DNA of 64,000 nt from Prostheceraeus crozeri (taxonomy: Eukaryota; Platyhelminthes; Polycladida; Euryleptidae): positions 62,001 through 126,000 of the forward strand of contig CAJQUW010011283.1 in assembly GCA_907163375.1 (NCBI GenBank), read 5' to 3'. This document shows, in pieces, positions 44,215 to 54,090 of this stretch. The notes under the pieces were generated by a model, which had not been told where the DNA came from, searched no databases, and was given only the letters and a program-made list of their open reading frames with translations. The translations under genes and the position numbers were made by a program. Position 1 is the stretch's first letter. Each line of letters begins with the position of its first letter.

Positions 44215-47189
44215 TTAACCCATATTATACCACTGTCCTTAAAAAGGGACGCTTAATCTTTCGAATGTCAACGTCAAAATATAACATTAATGAACAAACT
44301 TAGAGATTAACGGGAAGCTATTTACCAAATATATTAATAATATACATGGATTTGTCTTGAATATTATCTGTACTACTACTCAGATGATAGAGTTCTGTAT
44401 TTTTAAGATTTATTAGTAAAAAAATAAAAAATATTTTCCAATACTCATTTACATGACCCATTATACTTAACTTCTAGAAATGTGATAATCCTTAGTTGGT
44501 TGATGCATTGTTGTGATGCAGTCAAAATATGATTCCAAATTAATTTACCTGTTTGATGAAATAATCGATTATGTAACCGTCCCGATTTAGGGACGTTGGG
44601 TACGAATGACCCCCGTGACATTGAAAAATGAAAACATTCAGAACGTCATTTGAATAAACTTGTGACTCATTTTATGTGTTGTGGTACACATGTTCCTTTC
44701 ATGTCTTCTAAATTTAGTTATGTTTTGTAAAATTGTTTCAGTTAGTTTTTGTTTAAATCTCATGGAATTTGAATTCATGCAGTCTAATCTATGCGAAATC
44801 AAGAAATGGCGTCCAAAAAGACAAGAACCAAAAGTCGAAAACGGTAAGTTTTAATTTCATCTAAATAATTGTTCTCAGGGTATGCTATGATAATCGCAAT
44901 GATCTGTATGTAGTAGAAGGTTAGTATCTACATTAAATGTGCCAGTCAATAGCAAGATTAACATTTTACCTATAGGTAGGGGTAGGCCTATAAATGTTGT
45001 ATGTAAACATATTGGTTACATATTAGTAATATGTCAATGGCGGTTAACCGACGATTGAATGAATAGCTATCCATTATCAAAATAGGCTGTAGGCTTGATA
45101 GTTGGACAGTTTACATCTGGTTTAATCAATTTACTTTCCAAAGTAGGCTACTGTTAATTTCTATATCGCTCTCATTAGTTTGAAGCTTATTAGTCTACAC
45201 TAGCGCTTTAATGATATGTTTCTATAATCACAATCTTTTCATTAGATATGGAATTATCTTAGTTTCTGTAAGGTAAAACGTCAATCGAATGCAAAATGAT
45301 GACAAGCATCTTCACCTCGTGATGTTGATAATGTTCGAAAATGAATTGAACCCTCTACCGTCGACTCCATCGAGCATATATCGCGACTGGTTACACACTC
45401 GACCACGGTGGCTTATGCTGAGGAGCTGATGTCTTAAACAAATGTATCTTTTACCTTTCAATAAGAAATTACTTGGTGAAATCCATAGTACGAGGGTTGA
45501 TTCATAATTTCACTACAGAGAAACGCAGACCATGAATTTAACATCCGGATAAAAATGTACTTTTCCTTTCAGATATACCCTGGACGATGTTGTTAGTAAT
45601 GGAAAACATAATTTTCAAGTGGCATCAAATGAGATACGCTTAGTTTTGGCAATTCTTATCATTTCTGGATACGTTCCTCTTCCTAGAAGGAAAATGTATT
45701 GGGAGTTAAAGTCTGATGTTCACAACGAAGCTGTATCAAAGGCAATGTCCCGAAATCGTTTTGATGAAATCATTCGATATCTACATTTGGCAGACAATGA
45801 CCATTTATCTTCGGACGACCGGTTTTCGAACGTTCGTCTTCTACTTGACAAAATGAATGAGAGATGCTTGAAATTCCAGCCAAATGAACAAGAATTATCA
45901 ATTGACGAGTCGATAACTCCATATTTTGGACGTCATGGCACCAAACAATGTATAAGGAATAAACCCATTCGATTTGGTTTCAAAACATGGGTGTTGGCTA
46001 CCAGTGGAGGCTATGTAATACAATTCGATCCGTATCAAGGCAGTAAATCAACGTATGACAAAAATCTTGGATTAGGTTATAGCGTGGTCACCAATCTTCT
46101 TGATTCGCTTCCAAGCCACCTCCCCTTTTGTGTGACATTCGACAATTTTTTTACGTCATTACGTCTTGTTTCTGATTTAGCCGAAGAAGAATTCGGAGCA
46201 ACAGGGACAATCAGATGTAATCGGCTTCAAAAATGTTCGATTTCCTCTTCCAAAGAATTAAGTAAACAACCGAGAGGAGCATTTGATTACCGCGACGATC
46301 GACAAAATGAAATCATAACTGTAAGTTGGAGTGATAACAGCGTTGTTACACTGGTATCCAACATACTATACACGGTGTCTTCCCTTTGAATAGCGCCAAA
46401 AGGTGGTCAATGAAATAAAAGAAATTCATGCAGGTTGAGCAACCACGCATCGTACAAGCGTATAAGAAAGCTATGGGAGGGGTCGATCGTATGGATCAAA
46501 ATGTCTCTTGCTATCGAATAAACATCAGGACAAAGAAATGTTGGTGGCCCTTCTTTGCGCATTGCTTAGATATGGCATTGCAAAATGCCTGGCTATTACA
46601 TAGAAAAAAGCAGTTCAGAAAAATTGGATCAACTGTCTTTCAGACGAGAGATTGTTGATGTCTACTTGCGACGGTATTCAGCTTCAAATGAAAATTCACC
46701 AGTAGCACGAAAGATTGCACGCTTGAATAATAAAGTCCCAGGTGAGATTAGACGTGATGGAAAAGGGCATTTCATCATCTCAGAAAGTACACAAAGAAGA
46801 TGCGCTTATTGTGGGAAGAAAACTTACAGACGTTGCATGAAGTGCCAAGTGCCTCTCCACCTTGAATGTTTGCAAACCTTCCATCAATGACTTTTGATTT
46901 AGATGTTGTAAAAGTGAACAATCGATCACTGCATCAATCCTTGACTTGATGAAGAAGTGTAGATTTAATAAAAACGAAAAAAAATCATATGTTATATATG
47001 TCTTATGCGCAATACCAGTACCCATTCGTACCCAGTGTCCCTATAAAGGGACGTTTACTAAATCGTATATAATTACGTATAACCTTGATTATTTTCATAA
47101 GTAATGTCGAATTGGTGATTAATCAAAGTAGAAAAATGCAATTTTCAGAAGGAAAATAAAAAAATCAATTTTGGGTTAATATGGGTTAA
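44215..47189 (+). mobile_element. piggyBac element 2, complete ends, inside the Polinton
   Basis: The element proper runs 44219-47185, flanked by TTAA at 44215-44218 and 47186-47189. The terminal inverted repeat is short, CCCATATTA. Subterminal palindromes of the form GTCCCTNNNNAGGGAC occur at 44235-44250, 44579-44594 and 47037-47052. It is a different family from element 1 and lies only 220 bases away from it in the same interrupted gene. An inner TTAA (47176-47179) preceded by GGG is an alternative end but does not match the left terminus as well. Confidence 0.9.
45570..46890 (+). pseudogene. piggyBac transposase (element 2), lightly broken
   Basis: The readable part starts after a possible 3' splice site (TTTCAG near 45570) with YTLDDVV, then ILIISGYVPLPRRKMYWELK. 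LSIDESITPYFGRHGTKQ has the first catalytic Asp, VTFDNFFTSLRL the second and MGGVDRMDQNVSCYRINIR the third. The C-terminal finger CAYCGKKTYRRCMKC ends at 46890. There is a stop near 46387 and a frame change near 46600. A short upstream exon may lie at about 44795-44850 with a GTAAG donor, but this is uncertain. Confidence 0.85.
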
Positions 47190-47334
47190 ATTTAGTTGAT
47201 GAAGGGAAACGAGTGCTAAAAAATGTACTAAATAATATTGATGATTTAATTGAAATAAAAGAAACTAAAGATGGTTCTGGAATATATCTAAATCCTAGTA
47301 TGGTACGATAAGATTTAATCTTTAAAAAAAGAAT

Positions 47335-48546
47335 TTGAATAATTTAAGAATTTCAAATCTAGATCTAATGGATTATCTCTTAAAAGTACATTCCGGTGGC
47401 GACATACAAAAAGCATTAGAAAACTTTCCTGGTTTTATTTGGAGTAAATATTCGAAAGAGAAACATTTACCTGGACATAATTTTACTGGCCCCGGCACAA
47501 GATTAGAATTAAAATTAAACGATGATAATACACCTAGAGAAAATAGTAAACCAATAAATAGAGTAGATGGTGCAGCTTACAGGCATGATTTAGCATACAG
47601 AGAACATGATGATATAGCTTCTAGACATGAAGCAGATAAGAAAATGATACAAGAATTAGATAGTATTCAGAATCCTTCCTTTAGAGAAAGAATTGAAAGA
47701 ATGTTTGTTAAGAAAGCTTTACAAGCAAAAATGCTTTTTGGCCAGGGGATAGATGAAACTTATGCCTCTGAAATTCACAAGGAATGCAGAAAGCCGGAAT
47801 ATCTATTGAAGGTAAAAGTATTTAATAAAGATGATATTTGGAGTGCTGATCTAATAAATATGCCTAATGAAAGAGGGTTTAAGTACGCATTGACCGTTAT
47901 AGATTTATATTCACGTTACGCTTTGGTAAAGCCTTTAAAAAACAAAAGTGGTCTGTCAGTTAAATATGCGTTCGAAGAAATCTTTAAAGAAAGTAATAGA
48001 AAACCAAAGAAATTGTTTGTTGATAAAGGGTCGGAGTTTTACAATGGAAATGTAAAGCCACTATTTGAAACTGTTTATTCCACAGAAAATGCTGGAAAGG
48101 CTGTAGTAATAGAGAGGCTCAATAGAACTTTTAAAAATAAAATATTTAAGAAATTTACAGAACAAGGAAATCAGAAATGGTTGAAGATATTACCAGGAAT
48201 TGTAGAACAGTACAATAATAAAGTTCATTCAGGTATTGAAGAAACTCCAAAGAATGCTTCTGACGATCCTGATTTAATACGAAAGAAAATATTCGAAAAT
48301 AATTATTCGAATGAGAGTAATCCGAATTTACAGAAACGTAAGCCGAAATTTAAAATTGGAGATAGAGTTAGAATATTTAAGTATAAGAATAAATTTGAAA
48401 AAGGTTTTGTTGGCTATTGGACTAAAGAGATATTTGAAGTTTGTAAAAAAAAAAATTATCCGATTACTTACGAAATCAAAGATTTAGATAATGAGGATAT
48501 CAGAGGTCGATTTTATGAAAACGAATTACAAATGACCCAGCTTTAA
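47335..48546 (+). CDS. Polinton integrase fused to an N-terminal phospholipase A2-like domain, fossil
   Basis: One open frame of 403 codons (the first ATG is codon 12, at 47368; the frame before it begins with TTG). Residues ~44-110 look like the parvovirus-type PLA2 domain: HNFTGPGTRLEL (Ca-binding loop), then GAAYRHDLAYREHDD with the His-Asp pair. Residues ~150-400 are a retrovirus-type integrase: IWSADLI (Asp 172), LFVDKGSEFYN (Asp 230), VIERLNRTFKNK (Glu 260) and a C-terminal KIGDRVRIFKYKNKFEKG domain. PLA2 domains help virions breach endosomal membranes; the integrase inserts the element. Their presence in one frame is unusual. Confidence 0.82.
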   Translation: MNNLRISNLDLMDYLLKVHSGGDIQKALENFPGFIWSKYSKEKHLPGHNFTGPGTRLELKLNDDNTPRENSKPINRVDGAAYRHDLAYREHDDIASRHEADKKMIQELDSIQNPSFRERIERMFVKKALQAKMLFGQGIDETYASEIHKECRKPEYLLKVKVFNKDDIWSADLINMPNERGFKYALTVIDLYSRYALVKPLKNKSGLSVKYAFEEIFKESNRKPKKLFVDKGSEFYNGNVKPLFETVYSTENAGKAVVIERLNRTFKNKIFKKFTEQGNQKWLKILPGIVEQYNNKVHSGIEETPKNASDDPDLIRKKIFENNYSNESNPNLQKRKPKFKIGDRVRIFKYKNKFEKGFVGYWTKEIFEVCKKKNYPITYEIKDLDNEDIRGRFYENELQMTQL

Positions 48547-48599
48547 CCTTCAGGTGGCGCTTCAGCTAGCTTCGTTTGAACTTCAATTACAGTAATTGG

Positions 48600-49058
48600 A
48601 ACTAACGTTTCGGGAAATAAATTCCCTTATTCAACTCCCTTATTCAATTCTAACATAATATCAAGAAATGATACTCCTTCTTGCAATTTATATAAAACAT
48701 AAATGCATAATTGACCACAGTAAGTTGTTCCTGGTTTTTGAATTTGAAATGTAATATAAATTCCATTTCCAAGTAATTATTTGACTTCATTTGTTGGAGG
48801 CAACCCATAAGAGTCGAAATAGTAATTATCTCGATTTTTATTTCTATGTCCAGCTGACCAATGTACTCCTTTTTGGTCTGACGTGTGAAGATTTTTTATG
48901 AAATTTACAGTTGGTTTATTTTTGGTCAATTGTAATTCGTCTCTCATTAGGATATGAAAATTCTTTATTCCTAATCGATTAGCGATCTTATTTAAATCGA
49001 AATTTGTCGTGGTTTGTTTGCCGTATTGTTTTAAAAACTCTTTTATGTTTTACATTTT
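48600..49058 (-). pseudogene. Polinton cysteine protease (adenain/Ulp1-like), fossil
   Basis: The minus strand encodes GVHWSAGHRNKNR with the catalytic His region, then FDSYGLPPTNE (the Asp/Asn segment) and TYCGQLCIYVLYKL with the nucleophilic Cys. This is the maturation protease of Polintons and adenoviruses, which cleaves virion precursor proteins. The N-terminal start is at about 49058 in an AT-rich context. The gene is broken. It converges on the integrase gene, from which it is separated by about 50 bases. Confidence 0.72.
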
Positions 49059-49454
49059 ATAATAAAAAAAATTCTTATAGGGGTCCTACTAGATTAAAAA
49101 CTGTCTCATATGTCTTTCCTTACTACTAATTCGATTTTGAAATGATTTAATTTAATCTAAATTAAAAAGTTACATTGCTTAACATATTTCCTTTTTTCAT
49201 GAACTTCTCAAAATGAATTAAAAAAACTGAGTTTTAGATAGTTCTTGAATCACTGCTTGCTTGCTTGCTTTTCAGATGTAGTTGTCAACAATCGTCTACT
49301 AACTATAATATGACAAATTGCATGAACCATGTGTCCACGCGTGGACGAGGTTTCATTGGATGAGAGAAAAATGACGTCATACAACAGCATAATGAAAATG
49401 ATTGATAACAAAAGCTTTCATATTTCCGAAGACAATCTTCTAACAATGAGTCTT

Positions 49455-49763
49455 TTAAGGAATCCACAAATTCATGTCGGGTAGATAAACACGTCGGTAA
49501 TTGATGATGAAGGTTGTCAATCTTCTCGCCCTTTCTCTTTCTTTCGTTTCTTCCACGAGTAAGCGTTTTGCCTTTCTTCTCCGTTTTCTCTCCTTATCAA
49601 AAAATGCAGGGTTAAAAATAATAGGAAATCTACCCATTTCAATGATAAAAGTGTTATGTTCTTCCTTCTTGTCATTGGAAATATTTCGTTTTGAAATTTC
49701 TGCAAATAACTCCGGAAACGCAGCAATAATGTTTGACTGCTCTTCGATGACTTCTTGTGCCAT
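49455..49763 (-). CDS. Unrecognised 102-residue frame, weakly MADF-like
   Basis: MAQEVIEEQSNIIAAFPEL is followed by TFIIEMGRFPIIFNPAFF and a strongly basic helix (DKERKRRRKAKRLL). The helix plus 'rPiifNp' core faintly recalls MADF DNA-binding domains. A TGACGTCA (CRE-type) palindrome lies upstream on the same strand at about 49840. It could be a Polinton cargo gene or a scrap of a small nested insertion, since the surrounding 49080-49916 has no counterpart at the left end. Confidence 0.3.
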   Translation of the reverse strand: MAQEVIEEQSNIIAAFPELFAEISKRNISNDKKEEHNTFIIEMGRFPIIFNPAFFDKERKRRRKAKRLLVEETKERERARRLTTFIINYRRVYLPDMNLWIP

Positions 49764-49913
49764 GACTGAACACAGCGGCGCACACGATACAATGACAGAA
49801 GAGAGAGAAATGCAACAATACAGCTGCCAGATGCTTTGACGTCATGCGGTTGTGCTGACGCGCTGGTTAGAATTAAAACAACTTGCCTAACGTACAGCTA
49901 AAATCTAATTGTA

Positions 49914-50195
49914 TCACAAAGCAGTAGCAACAACAGGAATTGTTAGAACGCCAGATGAAATGACAATAGTGAGATCACCTAAACTTATTGTTAAGAATAT
50001 GCCAATTCCTTGTGTCACATTCTTAACTATCGTCCATCTCTTTCTTAACTTATCATAGTTTTCTAGTCTAAGCAATAATTGCGCTTCCTTATCTTTCATA
50101 TACCTGACTCTATCTTTATGTTTTGTTATATCCATTTCATATGATAAGGAAGGATATAAAGGGGCTGATGGTTCTTTTGTTTTTACATCTTCCAT
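49914..50195 (-). pseudogene. Second, partial copy of the terminal-repeat gene, fossil
   Basis: Encodes the first ~93 residues of the same protein as 27341-27911, because the gene's 5' half lies within the inverted repeat. The similarity ends where the repeat ends. Confidence 0.8.
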
Positions 50196-50364
50196 TTTTA
50201 AATGAATATTTTTATTGCATTTTTGGCCATATTCATTTCATTTGCATTTTGATTTGCTAAATTTCAAGAGGCCCCTATTTTTGCATTTTTCCATTTGTAT
50301 TTACCTAGGTGTGGGATCCGGTGCTGAGCGAAGCGATGCGCCGGATCTCATACCCTATACTACT
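49917..50364 (-). repeat. Right terminal inverted repeat of the Polinton
   Basis: Inverted counterpart of 27189-27617, also containing the start of a copy of the terminal gene. Similarity stops abruptly near 49917, where the left arm continues with the rest of the gene. Confidence 0.9.
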
Positions 50365-50875
50365 ATACTTGTTCTCTGATGTGTATCGCATATTTCCTAA
50401 CTTCAACGCTACCGGATAATTGGATGTAAAATATTCACTGATTATAAACAGAGGTCTACTCAGGGCCGTCTACGGCGGGCGTCAGTTCTATGTTCTCGAT
50501 TTTCTTGCAATGAAAGCATATTGAAGTAAAAATGATATTGCTTTTGTTATTTTTCTAATCACTTAACCCTTTCGGCGCCATTGTTGACTTTAGTCGACTT
50601 ACCCATAGAGCGCCATTGGCGACTAAAGTCGACAAGTTTCTAAACACTCAATTCTATTGTTCTATTATGCTTTTGTCTGGTATTGTGGCCGTGTAACGAT
50701 TTCCAATCATGCTGCCGGTATTTTCGCCACATTTTTTGCGGTTTGCACTTTTACCCTGCTGCCAATCAATGCACTGCCTGATCGATTCGCGAGCGCTGTT
50801 TCGTTCTGAGCTTCGCTCACGTTTGGTGAGAGTCAAAGGCAGTAAGAGGCAGTGCTTTTCAACCGTTGATTGGAA

Positions 50876-51427
50876 ATGGCAAACTCATCGCGAGCCAGAA
50901 GATCCACGAGAAGCTTTACCGCTGAAGAAATTGCCAATATAATACAAGATGCTGATAGTGAAGTGTCAGATACACACTTTGACATTCATTCTGAGTCTGA
51001 TGGTGATCAAAATCAGCATGCAGCTGCAAGATTCTCTGGCCAGCCTGTTTCCAATAGGCCTACTTCGCACTGTTCATCGGATACAAGATGGGAATCTTGT
51101 AGTAAGAATTAGGTATCTCACTGGCTACCTCCTTTTAGAAGGAGAACAGGAGTCTTGGTGGATACGTCTGACTTCGATCCTGCGGATGACTTTTCTTTGT
51201 TTTTTCCTGACGAAACATTTTATCTTATGGTGGAACAGACTAACAAGTATGCATTGGATTTTTTTGATTTCCCCGCTGAATTGCCAAAGTGCTCTCGTTT
51301 CAACTCATGGAATGACACAAACCTTGATGAGATGAAAGCATTTGTAGCTTTACAAATTGCAATGGGCCTGAGCAACGAAAATGAACTGGAGGACTACTGG
51401 GAAACTTTGTACTGTGTTGATGAATAA
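50876..51427 (+). pseudogene. piggyBac transposase N-terminal remnant
   Basis: The first frame starts MANSSRARRSTRSFTAEEIA and is acidic (DADSEVSD...). After a stop and frame change at about 51110 the second part reads VEQTNKYALDFFDFP and then NLDEMKAFVALQIAMGL, matching the start of the DDE_Tnp_1_7 region, and stops at 51427. The catalytic domain is deleted. The encoding sequence is followed by AT-rich duplicated non-coding DNA. Confidence 0.65.
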
Positions 51428-51449
51428 AATTTACTCTTTTCATAATTAC

Positions 51450-51745
51450 ATTATTGTTTTATTACAATTACAGAGGAAAATGCGATTTGAGTTAATGGAA
51501 ATGATATAAAAGTAACGTAGGATCAAAAAATAGGAAGTAAATGATAAAAATACACGTTTAAGTAAAAAAATCAAAAAAAATTTTTTTTTCGATCGAAAAT
51601 TCGAAAAATTACATTAGTTGTTTCATTACAATTACAGAGGAAAATACAATTTAAGTTGATGAAAATTGTATAAAAGTAACGTAGGATCAAAAAGAAGAAA
51701 GTAAACGATAAAAATACACGTTTAAGTAAAAAATCGAAAAATGAC
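51450..51745. repeat. ~150-bp direct duplication inside the piggyBac derivative
   Basis: TTACAATTACAGAGGAAAAT starts two copies (about 51459 and 51627). Both continue through GTAACGTAGGATCAAAAA and AAAATACACGTTTAAGTAAA. The copies differ at several sites. Confidence 0.75.
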
Positions 51746-51891
51746 TTTTTTTCAACGAAAATACTTGGCGCTGGGAGCAACAGCTTTTGGGAATACTTGG
51801 CGCCGAAAGGGTTAAAAGGAATCACAACGAAAAGTGCTTCCGTGGCATGATGTAGGTTAATGCTTGGACTAGCGATCTGTTGACCCATATG

Positions 51892-52058
51892 TCAAACCCC
51901 GAAAACATCATTGGAGTCGGCAGGAAGGTCATCGTTGCTAGGAGTGACTTCACTGTTAGGCAAATTGATCAGTATTGCGGTTATAAAAGGGCATCCGAAA
52001 TTCATCAGACACATTTTCTGAATTGCATATTCTTTGTAACTATATGGTTTGTCCAGAC
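51892..52058 (-). CDS. Possible terminal exon of the same host gene
   Basis: It begins after an acceptor (TTATTTTCTTGTCAG) in phase 1, matching the donor phase of the lectin exon, and runs open for 55 codons to a TGA. The product includes YAIQKMCLMNFGCPFI, loosely like the Cys-rich core of a PAN/apple domain. It does not continue the lectin fold. The phase match and splice site are the only evidence. Confidence 0.25.
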
Positions 52059-52672
52059 CTGACAAGAAAATAAGTAATGATGCAGAGTAATGCAAAGAAA
52101 AGTTGCTAGAAAGATACACTTCTGAATAAATCTGGATGCAGTCTGTAGTTAAAGGTCCGAAGTAACAAATGTAGTCCGTATTCTGGATGAGCATACATTA
52201 GAGGTACACAAGAGAAAACGGGTTCGATGAGCTTATAAGTAGTTTTGTGAGCATATTTCACAGGCGCTGAAATACCTAATGACAGACAAAGTTATCTAAT
52301 GCTCATTTTCGGATTAAGTCATTTTTTATCAAATAGTTATCGGGATGGGAATAATCTGTAGAAAAGAAAACAGTTGTTATTTTCTTTAACACATAACTCA
52401 TTCATCATCATAATTTCTTTTACCACATAACTCCTTAAATCATTTTTACTAAAACAATATTATTATCCTATGAGCCCCTTTTTACCTTCAAAACGGACCC
52501 CAAACTAATGCGGACTCTTAATAAATATCGACCACATGGTTCCCATATACAGTAGCTACTCTAGGGACCTATGGAAACGGACGTTTTCGTAAATTCATTG
52601 CGGACCATCTTGCTTAACCGCAAAATCAACTTTATCTACAGTTATGAATTAAACGATAAAAGTCGGACTCAC

Positions 52673-52915
52673 CCTCAGGCCGATTCCAAATTGTAACAGA
52701 CTGAATGCGGTACGTCTTCCTAAGGTTAATTGCAAAAAAGAAAACTCTCCCTTTGGTTGGACTCTTATCATGAGCACCGACGCACAGGCTGCCTCTAGTC
52801 TTGCCATCAGTGATACTTTCGGGGTATCCAAAGAGAATAGAAGGGCCGACTTCAGCCGGTTTGCCACGGGACACATCATTCCGATGAAGATGATGGGTTA
52901 GCGGCGAAGGAGGAG
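52673..52915 (-). CDS. Exon of a fucolectin/F5-8C-type lectin domain (host gene)
   Basis: The 243-bp minus-strand exon is bounded by a good acceptor (TTCTCATTTCAG) and donor (GTGAGT). The product has NDVSRGKPAEVGPS, ITDGKTRGSLC and INLRKTYRIQSVTIWNRPEG. This follows the fucolectin/tachylectin pattern N-V-A-x-GKPA ... DGN ... C ... VDL ... Y-x-I-x-x-V-x-I-x-NR. Such domains bind fucose-type sugars on secreted or surface proteins. The exon enters and leaves at phase 1, the symmetric phase typical of shuffled extracellular modules. It covers only the first part of the domain, so other exons are expected. Confidence 0.6.
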
Positions 52916-54090
52916 CTGAAATGAGAATTAGAGGTAATTTCTGATATGCTTTCAGATTTTCTGTTTCATACTTCACGGAGCGATAAACCAAGAGTTTCAG
53001 GACTCTACATCATTACATCACATGACATGCGTGTTTGACTCAAAATTTAAAGCACGAAATAGGCGGGGATTGTCGAGATCGATGAGAGAACAAGGATGGT
53101 CCATTTGGGGGCTAGTGTGTACCGGTACATATTGGGCAGTCTGAGAACAACCGAAGGAGCATGGAATCTGCAAGCCGAACAGCACCTGTGCAGTGGGTTG
53201 AGCTTCTTCCCGCGCATGCGCTTCTTGTTATTGTTAATATACAGATTGTCACACAACATCAGTAAAACAACAATTCTTAAGTTGTAACGTCAGTCGTCTT
53301 GCAAGTTACAGAGCCTCAAACATCGCAAAATCCCATTTGTTTCTGTAGATCCATGTACTTTCGAGTTTCACATACTAATAGCACAAATAACATAATATTC
53401 AAACCTGATCCAACATGAATCTGAAATCTCAAAATGAAATTTGTCATTTCTAGGATTATGATTGCACTTTCATGGCAGAATAGTTCATCATTGGGCAGAA
53501 ATACGACATTTGTCTATACCGTTAGCTTGACCGATTTGCTGCTATAGATAATGAAAACGTCATGACAACTGATGTTACTGTCGCAGCTAAACAAGCAGTC
53601 TCTCCTGATCGCAAAAATGATATTCACAGAATTTATTGTAGGCGCAACACATTTTGATTCTTCATAAGATCTAGCAACATTTACACAGATCGGTGTCTGA
53701 CCAGCAGTTGAAATTGTCATCAACAAACAGCTATTGTCCATTGTAGTCACACCAACTTGCACAAAGCGTTAACGGTATCTGGAGCAGGCGATTTTTATCG
53801 TTTTCAAAAACTGTTCATAACAATAAAAGTATTTCTGCAATTTTTTTGGTCAAGCAGATCTATATGATGCTGTAACCACAACATTCTACATAATTTTTAG
53901 TACTCTAAATGGCAACTTGAAATTTGAACGTAAATAATGTCTTTTCATGCATTACTACATTTTTCTATCTTTGTGTCTCGTTCTAATGGCTTATTCGCTG
54001 TAAAGACAATGTTATGAGACATCCCGAATGAAATCTTTCGAATGATGATAACTTCGAATGGTCTACATGCAGATAAATGTAGGCCTGTAC
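52916..54090. other. Interval without a firm gene
   Basis: Short frames only. A Cys-containing frame (53514-53762, minus) could be an exon but its splice phases do not fit the lectin exon. Confidence 0.4.

Larger units (their letters stand above)
40698..47312 (+). pseudogene. Polinton small virion-type gene interrupted by two piggyBac elements, fossil
   Basis: Three host-element pieces with the same AT-rich codon use lie at 40698-40825, 43995-44218 and 47190-47312, separated by the two piggyBacs. The first piece follows a TTTTTTATTAAAAAATG start. The middle piece encodes a Gly/Ala hydrophobic stretch (LIIGGIAAAGSVAGGTAG) followed by a charged helix, the usual look of membrane-active minor virion proteins in this class. 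The gene sits between capsid and integrase genes. It is broken by the insertions. Confidence 0.55.
27183..50370. mobile_element. Polinton/Maverick (adintovirus-like) fossil, 23.2 kb, with 6-bp target duplication
   Basis: The element proper runs 27189-50364. Both termini begin AGTAGTATAGGGTATGAGAT in inverted orientation and are flanked by ATACTT (27183-27188 and 50365-50370). AGT starts and 6-bp duplications are the Polinton signature. Contents include penton, packaging ATPase, DNA polymerase B, cysteine protease, major capsid, fibre-like gene and integrase. The first genes run rightward, a block from 30.4 to 36.6 kb runs leftward, then the fibre, capsid and integrase genes run rightward. It is broken by three insertions (a Penelope-like element and two piggyBacs) and by roughly ten smaller breaks. 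The terminal arms differ at several percent of positions, suggesting an old insertion. Confidence 0.93.
50563..51815 (+). mobile_element. Short piggyBac derivative with intact ends
   Basis: The element proper runs 50567-51811. The ends CCCTTTCGGCGCCA and TGGCGCCGAAAGGG are perfect inverted copies, flanked by TTAA (50563-50566 and 51812-51815). A second inverted motif, GACTTTAGTCGAC, lies near the left end. It encodes only the N-terminal part of a piggyBac-type transposase, so it is a deletion derivative that would depend on a transposase from elsewhere. Confidence 0.88.

Noticed and set aside
53520-53696. Cys-rich frame as a PAN/apple-domain exon of the lectin gene
   Set aside because: Candidate splice sites give phase 0 on both sides, which does not fit the phase 1 lectin exon, and the Cys pattern is weak.
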